Source: an uncultured Collinsella sp.
GTDB taxonomy: Bacteria; Actinomycetota; Coriobacteriia; Coriobacteriales; Coriobacteriaceae
DNA length: 15,752 bases
Reading direction: 5' to 3'
NCBI GenBank assembly: GCA_900554325.1
Contig: USHA01000050.1
Location: 1-15,752, forward strand
The notes below the pieces were generated by a model. It was not told the DNA's origin. It saw only the letters and a program-made list of their open reading frames with translations, and made no database searches. Numbering within the stretch: the first letter of the stretch is position 1; every line of letters begins with the position of its first letter. A program made the position numbers and the translations under genes. Below, in pieces: positions 7,851-14,417 of this stretch.

Positions 7851-7883
7851 ATGCGGCCGCGGGCCTTGCGCTCGCAGCCGCAT
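7851..7883 (-). terminator. Weak hairpin between the NifU-type gene and lgt
   Basis: ATGCGGC (7851-7857) pairs with GCCGCAT (7877-7883) around a GC-rich 19-base loop. On the minus strand the stem is followed by TTGTATG, a poor U-tract. It lies 50 bases after the NifU-type stop codon. It could be a weak terminator or only a spacer structure. Confidence 0.35.
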
Positions 7884-7932
7884 ATTTGGGCGTAACGTCT
7901 ATGCGGAGTATGCCGTCCGCAGCTTTCGCATC

Positions 7933-8211
7933 TTAGAACGGCGCGTACTCGTCGTACAGGTCATCGGTCTCGCCGGAGGCATTGACCTGCTCGACACGCG
8001 TAACGCCGGGCACGTGCTCCTTGAGGATACGCTCGATGCCCATGGAAAGCGTCAGGGCGCTCATGGGACAACCGGCACAGGCGCCCTGAAGCTCCAGCTT
8101 GACGACGCCCTCGTCATCAACGCCTATATACTCCATGTCGCCGCCGTCGGCCTGTAGGTTGGGGCGAATCTCTTCAAGAACCTTCTTAAGCAGCTCTTCG
8201 TTAATAGCCAC
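7933..8211 (-). CDS. NifU C-terminal domain Fe-S scaffold/carrier protein
   Basis: A 92-residue protein that is a bare NifU C-terminal (NFU) domain, the usual length for the stand-alone form in Gram-positives. Helix 1 with EEIRPNLQADGGD (13-25) and the CAGC cluster-binding motif (Cys45 and Cys48, GACAGCP) are textbook. Two subunits normally hold one [4Fe-4S] cluster between their CxxC motifs and pass it to apo-proteins. The start is GTG, with AAAGGAG 5 bases upstream. The last 15 residues are acidic (ETDDLYDEYAPF). No suf or isc genes are in the window, so its cluster source must be elsewhere. A 16-base perfect palindrome lies 22 bases upstream of the start and may be a regulatory site or a hairpin. 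Confidence 0.93.
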   Translation of the reverse strand: MAINEELLKKVLEEIRPNLQADGGDMEYIGVDDEGVVKLELQGACAGCPMSALTLSMGIERILKEHVPGVTRVEQVNASGETDDLYDEYAPF

Positions 8212-8233
8212 AGGGGCTCCTTTCTCACAATAA

Positions 8234-8249
8234 CGCGGGCGCGCCCGCG
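8234..8249. repeat. 16-base perfect palindrome upstream of the NifU-type gene
   Basis: CGCGGGCG followed by CGCCCGCG is exactly self-complementary. It sits in the 171-base gap between the dCMP deaminase and NifU-type genes, 23-38 bases before the latter's start, in its presumed leader or promoter. No U-tract adjoins it. Possible roles are a dimeric-regulator site or a leader hairpin. Confidence 0.5.
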
Positions 8250-8382
8250 GACAGAGCTATGTTACTACAGCCGTGTACCCGCTCACGAGCCGTCCATGCG
8301 CGCAGACGCGACTTTCACGAGTAGTCAATTTGGGACGGGGCTCTTTTGGCTGCCTTTTGTTGCCAGCTGGCGTTGCCACGCG

Positions 8383-8907
8383 CTACTGCTGAGCCCGCCC
8401 CTCGGTGCCGATGTGAACATCGACGATAACCTGGCGGTAGCTGATGCCACAGGAGTCGAGGATGCGGCGGCTGATGCGTCCGTCATCGGTGTCGGCGTAC
8501 TTGTTGTCCAGGTAGACGACCTCGCCCACGCCCACCTGAGCCAAAATCTTGGCGCAGTCGTGGCACGGGAACAGCGTGACGTAGACCGTGGAACCCTCGA
8601 GGTCCTTGAGCGAGCCACGGTAGTTGAGCACGGCGTTGGCCTCGGCATGGACCACGTAGTTGTGCTTGTCCTGCAGCGGGTCGTCGCTCGTACCCCACGG
8701 GAAAAAGTCGTCGTTGAGCGCCGAGGGTGTACCGTTGTAGCCCACCGAAAGGATGCGATGGTTGGTGTTGGCGATGCACGCACCCACCTGCGTGTTGGGG
8801 TCCTTGCTGCGGCGCTGCGCGGCGATGGCCACGCTCATAAAGAACTCGTCCCAGCTAATGACGTCCAGGCGCTTGCCTGACGAAGTTTGATGAAGATCGT
8901 CCGACAT
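8383..8907 (-). CDS. Deoxycytidylate (dCMP) deaminase
   Basis: A 174-residue zinc enzyme of the cytidine/deoxycytidylate deaminase superfamily. It converts dCMP to dUMP and so feeds thymidylate synthesis. Zinc ligands are seen in HAEAN (His87, with Glu89 as proton shuttle) and PCHDC (Cys115, Cys118). The GYNGTP segment (56-61) helps form the nucleotide pocket, as in T4-type dCMP deaminases. The larger in-frame opening to 8988 is rejected: the ATG at 8907 has GGAGG 8 bases upstream and an extended -10 promoter about 35 bases ahead. ComE-type competence proteins share this domain, but no com genes are nearby, so nucleotide metabolism is the better reading. The deaminase is 83 bases from coaX, with its own promoter. 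Confidence 0.93.
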   Translation of the reverse strand: MSDDLHQTSSGKRLDVISWDEFFMSVAIAAQRRSKDPNTQVGACIANTNHRILSVGYNGTPSALNDDFFPWGTSDDPLQDKHNYVVHAEANAVLNYRGSLKDLEGSTVYVTLFPCHDCAKILAQVGVGEVVYLDNKYADTDDGRISRRILDSCGISYRQVIVDVHIGTEGRAQQ

Positions 8908-8941
8908 GACAGACACCTCCGAAATCGCAATAGTTTGACCC

Positions 8942-8950
8942 ATTGTAGCA
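8942..8950 (-). promoter_or_regulatory. Extended -10 promoter for dCMP deaminase
   Basis: The minus strand reads TGC TACAAT, an extended -10 element (TGn plus a 5/6 match to TATAAT). No good -35 is seen, which extended -10 promoters tolerate. The predicted leader is about 28 bases and includes the GGAGG ribosome site. Confidence 0.48.
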
Positions 8951-8990
8951 GGTGGAAGGTGGAGACGTTTTTGTCCCATTGCCCCCATCG

Positions 8991-9842
8991 CTACGCGCGG
9001 CGGGGCTTTTGGTTGATGTGGTAGAGCTCGGCGAGGCCCCGCAGCGTCAGCGCATCGTCGACCGTCAGGCTATGGCCGACCAGCGCCGCAAGCGCCTCGG
9101 CATCGTCGCCGGTAATGACGATGGGCACATCGCCCTCCCCCGCGGCCTTGGTCGCACGCATCTCGGCGAGCACCATGTCGAGCATGCCGTCGATGCGTGC
9201 CACCTCGCCCAGAACCACGCCCGAGCGCATGGCCTCACGCGTGTTACGGCCGATGACGTGTGTCGGCGCCGAGGGCTCAACTTGAGGCAGGCGCGCCGCA
9301 GCGGCCGAGAGCGAACGGGCGCCGAGCGCCAGCCCCGGCGCGATAACGCCGCCGACAAAGGTGCCGTGTGCGTCGATGACCTCGATATTGGTCGTCGTGC
9401 CCAGGTCGATCACAATGCACGGCGAGCCGTAGACGGCGCGGGCAGCCACGGCGTCGGCGATGCGGTCGGGACCGATCTCGGCCGGGTCATCGTAGTGCAC
9501 GGGCATGCCGGTCTTAAGTCCCGGCCCCACCGTGAGCACGCGCCCCGTGCAGGTACGGGAAAGTGCCGCCTTCCACGGGCGCTCGAGCGCCGGGACCACG
9601 CAGCTCAGCACAGCAGCCGTGGACACAAGCGCGCCCGGCATGCCCGCATCGGCCGCCAGTGCGGCCATGACCTGCACGAGACGCATGCGCGCCTCGTCTG
9701 CCGTGATGCTCGACGGCGTGGTGATCTCGCACGTCGCAAGCGGACATTCCTGCGCCGCGGCCGAATCCTCTGCAAACAGGCCAAAGCGAATGAACGTGTT
9801 GCCCACGTCGACCGTCAATATATATGCGCACCCATTAAGCAT
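8991..9842 (-). CDS. coaX: Type III pantothenate kinase (CoaX)
   Basis: A 283-residue enzyme of the ASKHA fold that phosphorylates pantothenate in the first step of coenzyme A synthesis. It is the form insensitive to CoA feedback. Visible motifs are DVGNT (12-16, phosphate loop), IGPDRIAD (123-130, with Asp126 the likely catalytic base), IDLGTTTNIEVID (145-157, second phosphate loop) and GGVIAPG (164-170). In most relatives the second loop reads D[F/L]GTA[T/L]T; here it is GTTTNI, a small variation. The frame opens to 9896, but the ATG at 9842 has AAAGGAG 8 bases upstream and a TATACT box about 28 bases ahead. CoaX is common in Actinobacteria and many Gram-positives. It is divergent from the OPT transporter. 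No other CoA genes are in the window. Confidence 0.95.
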   Translation of the reverse strand: MLNGCAYILTVDVGNTFIRFGLFAEDSAAAQECPLATCEITTPSSITADEARMRLVQVMAALAADAGMPGALVSTAAVLSCVVPALERPWKAALSRTCTGRVLTVGPGLKTGMPVHYDDPAEIGPDRIADAVAARAVYGSPCIVIDLGTTTNIEVIDAHGTFVGGVIAPGLALGARSLSAAAARLPQVEPSAPTHVIGRNTREAMRSGVVLGEVARIDGMLDMVLAEMRATKAAGEGDVPIVITGDDAEALAALVGHSLTVDDALTLRGLAELYHINQKPRRA

Positions 9843-9869
9843 CGTCGGCGCTCCTTTCGTCTGCCCAGC

Positions 9870-9924
9870 AGTATATCGCCTACCTAAACCAGTCATCCCA
9901 AAATGACTAGCTTGCGGCTATACT
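9870..9924. promoter_or_regulatory. Divergent coaX/OPT promoter region with a central inverted repeat
   Basis: TATACT occurs on the minus strand at 9875-9870 (for coaX) and on the plus strand at 9919-9924 (for the OPT gene). Between them AGTCAT (9891-9896) and ATGACT (9903-9908) form an inverted repeat with a 6-base gap. It covers where both -35 boxes would lie, and neither -35 box is good. This fits an operator for a dimeric regulator, perhaps an activator, but that is inference. Confidence 0.4.
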
Positions 9925-9971
9925 GGTGCGCGGTCGTTTGCGAGCTCACGCGGCGGCCCTTGGTAACCCGA

Positions 9972-10016
9972 CTTCCCGCGCCGTATCCGTAACGGCGCTC
10001 CCGGGGGAAGCGGATA
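9972..10016 (+). promoter_or_regulatory. Structured leader of the OPT transporter gene
   Basis: If transcription starts near 9931, the leader is about 104 bases. GCGCCGT (9978-9984) pairs with ACGGCGC (9992-9998), and CTTCCC (9972-9977) with GGGAAG (10005-10010), making a bulged hairpin. An alternative pairing, TATCCG (9984-9989) with CGGATA (10011-10016), competes with it. No known riboswitch class is recognised. Confidence 0.3.
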
Positions 10017-10034
10017 TACGCAAAGGAGTTTTAT

Positions 10035-11738
10035 ATGAGCAATCCCTCGAACCGCGCTTCGATGCGCGGGCAACTCACGCTGCGCGGCGTCGTCATCGGC
10101 GTCCTTGGCTGCGTGATCATCACGGCAAGCTCGGCCTACACCGCCCTCAAGATGGGCGCCCTCCCCTGGCCGATCATTTTCGCTGCCGTCATTTCGCTGT
10201 TCTTCCTGAAGCTCATGGGCAACGCCAGCCTCAACGAGGCCAACGTCACCCACACCATCATGTCCGCAGGCGCCATGGTCGCTGGCGGTCTGGCGTTTAC
10301 CATCCCGGGCGCCTGGATGCTGGGCTATGCCGACCAGATCAGTTGGCTCGACATGTTTATCGTGGCACTCGCCGGCACCATCTTGGGCCTTCTGGCGACA
10401 GCGCTCATCCACCGTCACTTTATCGTGGACGCCGCGCTCGAGTTCCCCACCGGCAACGCCGCAGCTCAGACCCTGCGCGCCACCGAGGCCGGCGGCAAGA
10501 CCGGCAAGCAGCTCTTTGGCTCCATGGCCATCGCCGGCATCTACAGCGTGCTGCGCGATGCTCTGGGCATTGTGCCCAGTATGCTGTGCACGCTCAACAT
10601 CCCCGGCGTGACCTTTGCCATCTACAACTCGCCCATGCTGCTCTCCGTCGGCTTCCTCGTGGGCTTCGCCCCGGTCGCGTTCTGGTTTGCCGGCGCGCTG
10701 CTGGGCAATTTTGGCATCATTGTCGGCGGAACCGCTGCCGGTCTGTTCGATGTTGTGACCGCGCAGGGTATCGTCAAGTCCCTGGGTATGGGCCTCATGA
10801 TGGGCTTTGGCGTCGCCGTCGTCCTCAAGGACATCCTGCCGCAGGTCGCCGGTATCGTCCGCGGCCTCGCCGCCGACAGCTCCACCGACACCGACGAGCA
10901 GTCGCTCATCTCGGGCTCCCTTAAACTCGACGCCGGTATCATCGGCCTGGGCGCTGCCGCCATCGCCGTGATCATCGCCATCGTGCTCGACCTTGGCCCC
11001 GTTCCGGCCGTCATCGTCACGCTGTTCACCTTTGTCACCACCATCATGAGCGCGCAGAGCTGCGGCCAGACGGGCATCGACCCCATGGAGATCTTCGGCC
11101 TCATCGTCATGCTCATCGTTGCCGCCTTCGCGCAGCTCGCTCAGGTCAAGCTGTTCTTTATCGCCGGCATCGTGGCCGTGGCGTGCGGCCTTGCGGGCGA
11201 CGTCATGAACGACTTCAAAGCCGGCGCCGTGCTGGGCACCAACCCGCGCGCGCAGTGGGTCGGCCAGGCCATTGGCGGCATCGTGGGCGCCCTGGTCGCC
11301 GCCGCCGTCATGGTCGCGCTCGTCACCGCCTATGGTCCGGACGCCTTTGGCCCCGACAAGAGTTTTGTGGCCGCACAGGCAAGCGTGGTCGCCACCATGG
11401 TCTCGGGCATCCCGAGCGTGCCGTGGTTCGCAGGCGGCTTTATCGCCGGCATCGTCATGTACTGGCTCGGCATTCCGGCCATGATGATCGGCCTGGGCGT
11501 GTACCTGCCGTTCTATATGTCGCTCACGGCTTTCCTGGGCTCCTGCGTTAAGCTCGCCTACGACAAGTGGGCCGCTCACCGCGACGCCGAGGCCGGTCTT
11601 TCGGACGAGGAGAAGGCCGCCAAGGATGCCGCCTTCCAGGAGCAGGGCCTGGTCGTTGCCAGCGGCCTGCTGGGCGGCGAGTCCATCGTCGGCGTTATCC
11701 TGGCGTTTGTCTCCGTGGGCTTGAGCCTGCTGGGATAA
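10035..11738 (+). CDS. OPT family oligopeptide transporter
   Basis: A 567-residue polytopic protein with about fifteen hydrophobic helices, matching the bacterial OPT (oligopeptide transporter) superfamily. Conserved stretches are LNEANVTHTIMSAG (66-79), LEFPTGNAAAQ (135-145), GIDPMEIFG (347-355), GDVMNDFKAGAVLGTNPRAQ (388-407) and GVYLPFYMS (488-496). OPT proteins are secondary transporters that take up peptides or metal-chelate complexes with protons; the actual substrate is not predictable here. Residues 515-545 form a charged loop before the final helix pair. AAAGGAG sits 7 bases before the ATG. The gene is followed by a strong terminator at 11764-11803 and so is probably transcribed alone. 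It is divergent from coaX, with a possible shared operator. The length is shorter than plant and fungal members, as is normal for bacteria. Confidence 0.93.
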   Translation: MSNPSNRASMRGQLTLRGVVIGVLGCVIITASSAYTALKMGALPWPIIFAAVISLFFLKLMGNASLNEANVTHTIMSAGAMVAGGLAFTIPGAWMLGYADQISWLDMFIVALAGTILGLLATALIHRHFIVDAALEFPTGNAAAQTLRATEAGGKTGKQLFGSMAIAGIYSVLRDALGIVPSMLCTLNIPGVTFAIYNSPMLLSVGFLVGFAPVAFWFAGALLGNFGIIVGGTAAGLFDVVTAQGIVKSLGMGLMMGFGVAVVLKDILPQVAGIVRGLAADSSTDTDEQSLISGSLKLDAGIIGLGAAAIAVIIAIVLDLGPVPAVIVTLFTFVTTIMSAQSCGQTGIDPMEIFGLIVMLIVAAFAQLAQVKLFFIAGIVAVACGLAGDVMNDFKAGAVLGTNPRAQWVGQAIGGIVGALVAAAVMVALVTAYGPDAFGPDKSFVAAQASVVATMVSGIPSVPWFAGGFIAGIVMYWLGIPAMMIGLGVYLPFYMSLTAFLGSCVKLAYDKWAAHRDAEAGLSDEEKAAKDAAFQEQGLVVASGLLGGESIVGVILAFVSVGLSLLG

Positions 11739-11763
11739 ACCCAACAACAACGTAACCGCACAG

Positions 11764-11803
11764 AGCGCGGGGTCGGTGACTATCCGGCCCCGCGCTTTTT
11801 TTG
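11764..11803 (+). terminator. Intrinsic terminator of the OPT gene
   Basis: AGCGCGGGGTCGG (11764-11776) pairs with CCGGCCCCGCGCT (11784-11796) with one wobble pair. The loop is 7 bases and seven Ts follow. It lies 26 bases after the stop codon. Confidence 0.92.
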
Positions 11804-11878
11804 TATCTGCCGAAACCCTCAGCAGCACTCGCATGTGGCCTGTCTTCCTTTGCCTGCTCGCCTAAGTTCCATGTCAAG

Positions 11879-11908
11879 ATGACCGCCCCGCCCGTCACGG
11901 TGTAGAGT
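11879..11908 (+). promoter_or_regulatory. Possible promoter of the DUF389 gene
   Basis: ATGACC (11879-11884) and TAGAGT (11903-11908) are 18 bases apart. Each matches four of six consensus bases. They lie between the OPT terminator and the DUF389 start, leaving a leader of about 40 bases. This is a weak call. Confidence 0.28.
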
Positions 11909-11954
11909 ACATGCTGCGAACGCACCCGCGTTCCTGCGGCAATACGAGGTGGAC

Positions 11955-13094
11955 ATGGAACTCGACAAACAACAGCTCAAGCGACTGCGTGAGCGCCATC
12001 ATCGGCGCCATGGCATCCGCCCCGCTCACAGCGAGGCCATGGAGAACGCAAGCCGCTTTCTAAAGCAGGCATTCAACATTCGCGAGGGACGCGCGCCCTA
12101 TCACGTGATTCGCAAGCGCTTTGTAAACGGGGCGCGGCTGACTGGCTCGCACTTATGCATCCTCATCATCGCGATGCTTATCGCGAGCATTGGCCTCGAC
12201 ATCGACTCGGACATTGCTATCGTGGGCGCCATGCTCATCTGCCCGCTCATGGGCTCGGTCCTTGCCATGGCATATGGCATCGCCACGCTCGACCGTGAGA
12301 TTACCGTCGAGGCCATTGCCGGCCTCGCGCTGCAGATGGTCTTTTGCCTGGTCACATCCACGTTGTACTTTAAGCTCTCGCCCCTTGGCGCCACCACGGC
12401 CGCCATCATCGACAACTCGACGCCCACCGTGTGGGACCTTGCCGTCGCGCTCGCGGGCGGCTTTGCGGGTGGTCTGGGCAACTCGCGCGACCAGGAACCC
12501 GCCACGCTCATCGCCGGCGTGGCCGTGGCGACCGCGCTCATGCCGCCCCTGTGTGCGGCGGGCTACGGCATCGCCATCGCAAGCGGGTCACTGTTTCTCT
12601 CGGCGCTTTACGAGTTTGGCATCAACGTGGTCTTTATCGCACTGGCTGCCGAAGCCGTATTGCTTCTTTTACGTGTACCGCTCAAGCGCGACCTCAACGG
12701 CGACGGCATTGTGACCGCCGAGGAAAAAGCCGAGGTCGACGAGCTATCGCGCAAGGTGCGCCGCCGCATCATTGTGGGCACGGTAGTCTTTGCCATCCCC
12801 TGCATCGTTATGACGGCGGGGTCTATTGGCTCGGCGCAGGCCGGCGTGCAGGACGGCTACGGCGTCACCGAAACCACGCGCGAGCTTGCCGCGGTGCTGC
12901 CGGGCTTTAAGGACTACACCGTCGCCGTCGAGACCTCGGCCACCGAAGGCGAGGAAGAGGGTATTGTCGAGCGCGAGATTGTCGCCCATGTGACGACAAG
13001 CGAGGCGCTCGGGGTACACGACCGCCACGTCGCTCGCAAGCTCATCGACCTCAATGTGCCCGAGCTCGATCGCGTGGAGTATGACGTGAAGTGA
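11955..13094 (+). CDS. DUF389 membrane protein with an EF-hand-like loop
   Basis: A 379-residue integral membrane protein of the DUF389 family. Residues 1-62 are a basic, His/Arg-rich N-terminal region. Helices follow at about 65-82, 86-107, 116-136, 161-176, 183-205, 211-241 and 268-287. Family motifs include IVGAMLICPLMGSVLAMAYG (89-108) and the helix around VATALMPPLCAAGYG (191-205). Between the last two helices, residues 246-257 read DLNGDGIVTAEE, a full EF-hand-type calcium loop (Asp1, Asn3, Asp5, Thr9, Glu12). The C-terminal about 85 residues are a soluble alpha/beta-looking domain. The family function is unknown; transport or sensing is possible. I choose the ATG at 11955 over the GTG at 11949 because GAGG lies 5 bases ahead of it. 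The gene is transcribed alone between two terminators. Confidence 0.88.
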   Translation: MELDKQQLKRLRERHHRRHGIRPAHSEAMENASRFLKQAFNIREGRAPYHVIRKRFVNGARLTGSHLCILIIAMLIASIGLDIDSDIAIVGAMLICPLMGSVLAMAYGIATLDREITVEAIAGLALQMVFCLVTSTLYFKLSPLGATTAAIIDNSTPTVWDLAVALAGGFAGGLGNSRDQEPATLIAGVAVATALMPPLCAAGYGIAIASGSLFLSALYEFGINVVFIALAAEAVLLLLRVPLKRDLNGDGIVTAEEKAEVDELSRKVRRRIIVGTVVFAIPCIVMTAGSIGSAQAGVQDGYGVTETTRELAAVLPGFKDYTVAVETSATEGEEEGIVEREIVAHVTTSEALGVHDRHVARKLIDLNVPELDRVEYDVK

Positions 13095-13168
13095 TGCCGG
13101 CGCGGGATGAATGCTCGCACAGACGCAAGTTACGACGAGGCGCAGAAGCGATACGGACACGGGCAAAT

Positions 13169-13212
13169 AGTGGGGTGCAGTTCGCGCCCGCGCCCCGCTC
13201 GCTGTTTTATTG
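13169..13212 (+). terminator. Terminator of the DUF389 gene, possibly bidirectional
   Basis: AGTGGGGTGC (13169-13178) pairs with GCGCCCCGCT (13190-13199), using two G-U wobble pairs, around an 11-base loop. TGTTTTATT follows after three bases. It stands between convergent genes and may also stop minus-strand transcription from the gene ending at 13220, though the U-tract on that side is short. Confidence 0.55.
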
Positions 13213-13219
13213 CCGTGAA

Positions 13220-13669
13220 TCAACTGTCCAGATCGACATCGCCCGACTCCACCGTAAACGCAGGTTTGGTGCTCACCAGATAAAATCGGGTCACTTTGCT
13301 ATCTCTAAATAGATAGAGCTGGCCCTGCTCGCGTCGGCGCGACATATACGCCACGTGAACCGTACCGAATTCTTCGCCGTTTCCCTTCTTTAATATCAGG
13401 ATGTTGGGGTCATCCGTACGCTTGAACTGCCCGTCTGTGCAGATTCCGTCTTGGTCGACCAGCTGCCATCGACAGCCATCCTCCTCAAGAAAGGCCAGGA
13501 TTTCCAGACTCGTTTTGTCATCCCGATAGTAACCATCAATGGCAAACCCTTCGGAAGCGCATTCCTGCATATAGGACGTTTCTCGGCTTATAGCAAACAG
13601 CCCTGTAGCGCCCAGGAGCACAGCCAGGCAGACCACTGCAATGGTTATCGAAATAGCACGGCGACCCAT
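13220..13669 (-). CDS. Small membrane-anchored or secreted hypothetical protein
   Basis: A 149-residue protein that I do not recognise. Residues 1-4 carry two arginines, and residues 5-26 form a hydrophobic helix (ITIAVVCLAVLLGATGLFA), so it is either anchored or exported. There is no lipobox in the expected place: Cys14 lies inside the helix without the LxxC context. The outer domain (27-149) is polar, with Cys37, Cys66 and Cys77, and alternating short hydrophobic stretches (ILILKK, GTVHVAYM, GQLYLF, TRFYLV) that suggest a small beta-rich fold, perhaps barrel- or lipocalin-like. The ribosome site is weak (GGTTGGG ahead of the ATG). Base composition is less GC-rich than in neighbouring genes, which may point to recent acquisition. 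The upstream gap holds unusual complementary repeats. Confidence 0.6.
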   Translation of the reverse strand: MGRRAISITIAVVCLAVLLGATGLFAISRETSYMQECASEGFAIDGYYRDDKTSLEILAFLEEDGCRWQLVDQDGICTDGQFKRTDDPNILILKKGNGEEFGTVHVAYMSRRREQGQLYLFRDSKVTRFYLVSTKPAFTVESGDVDLDS

Positions 13670-13682
13670 GTTAGCCCAACCG

Positions 13683-13777
13683 ATAGTTGTTTAACGGAGC
13701 GCGAAACATACCTGGAACCTCCGATATCAGGGGGAACGTCGCCAGCAGGCTGGCGACAACTATATGTTTCTGATATC
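13683..13777. repeat. Hairpin and split complementary 8-mers upstream of the hypothetical gene
   Basis: GTCGCCAGC (13738-13746) and GCTGGCGAC (13749-13757) form a perfect 9-base inverted repeat separated by only 2 bases. In addition ATAGTTGT (13683-13690), GAAACATA (13703-13710) and GATATCAG (13723-13730) are each exactly complementary to consecutive parts of 13756-13777. The last pair encloses the hairpin. The region lies between the sulfotransferase remnant and the start of the 13220-13669 gene, so it may hold that gene's promoter. Confidence 0.5.
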
Positions 13778-13859
13778 AAACCATATGGCTGCCACTCGCG
13801 GAGGGGACATCGGCGAACGGCGTGTTTTCATACTCCATTGGTCAAACCTAAGCGCGGCC

Positions 13860-14342
13860 CTACAGCTCGTACTTACACACGCGATAGATGTACTTCTCGG
13901 CTTCCATCTCGTAGCTGGTGATGGAACGACCGTACCGGTCGTACTCGGTAAAGGTCTTGGCCTGGCCCGATGCCACGAGCATGCTATTTGAATCGCCGAC
14001 GCGCTGCGCACTGCTGACGTAACCCGAGAGCGGCACCGCGATCTGGTCTTCGAGCTCGTAGGTGCGGGCCGCCTCGTCCACTGTAAAGATGCGCCCAAAC
14101 GAATGCGTGCCCTTGTTGTAGTCGGTCACCACCGCGGCGCCCAGCTGACCCCAGTCGAACTTGGGATAGCTTTCGGCCGCACCAAAGTTGTTGTCGTACA
14201 GCAGCACCTGGTAGCGACCAGTCGTTGCCGTGTCAAAACTCGGCAGATACGTCACGCTGTGCTGACCCGCGTTGAGCGAAAAATCGCCCTGGGCCTGCAG
14301 TAACTTGTCCTCAAAGCCCGAGCCGGCCCATTGCCACTCCTT
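13860..14342 (-). pseudogene. C-terminal remnant of an arylsulfotransferase (ASST)
   Basis: The open frame reads as the last 160 or so residues of an aryl-sulfate sulfotransferase, a beta-propeller enzyme of about 550-600 residues that moves sulfate between phenolic compounds. Recognisable pieces are EWQWAGSGFEDK, GDFSLNAGQHSV, a YDNNFG motif matching the family's FDNG, then SGYVSSAQRVGD and an EYDRYGR segment near the end. The frame is open only from 14363 (in-frame stop at 14364-14366). It has no good start: the only candidate is a GTG at 14255, inside the conserved region, without a ribosome site. The N-terminal 400 or so residues, including most of the active site, are missing. The 5' end abuts the terminator of the dehydrogenase gene. 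I read this as a deletion remnant. The family call is from motif memory, not a search. Confidence 0.62.
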
Positions 14343-14378
14343 TCTATTTCTGGGTCCATCTTCTCACTGCTGGCGACC

Positions 14379-14416
14379 AAAAATGATCCGTTTTCCTCCG
14401 TCCCCGAGGGATCATT
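14379..14416 (-). terminator. Terminator of the dehydrogenase gene, GGGGAC-loop hairpin
   Basis: AATGATCC (14382-14389) pairs with GGATCATT (14409-14416) around a 19-base loop. On the minus strand the stem ends ATCATT followed by TTTGG, so five Ts run together. It begins one base after the stop codon. The loop reads CTCGGGGACGGAGG on the minus strand, like the other two GGGG-loop hairpins in the window. Confidence 0.7.
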
Positions 14417-14417
14417 G

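Noticed and set aside
8952..9887. A 311-codon open frame on the plus strand opposite coaX
   Set aside because: It is an Arg/His/Asp-rich shadow; coaX on the other strand has all the kinase motifs and a good start.
9918..11834. A 638-codon open frame on the minus strand opposite the OPT transporter
   Set aside because: Its product is a monotonous His/Asp/Gly/Glu-rich string without helices or domains, as expected opposite a GC-rich membrane gene. The plus-strand frame has family motifs, a ribosome site and a terminator.
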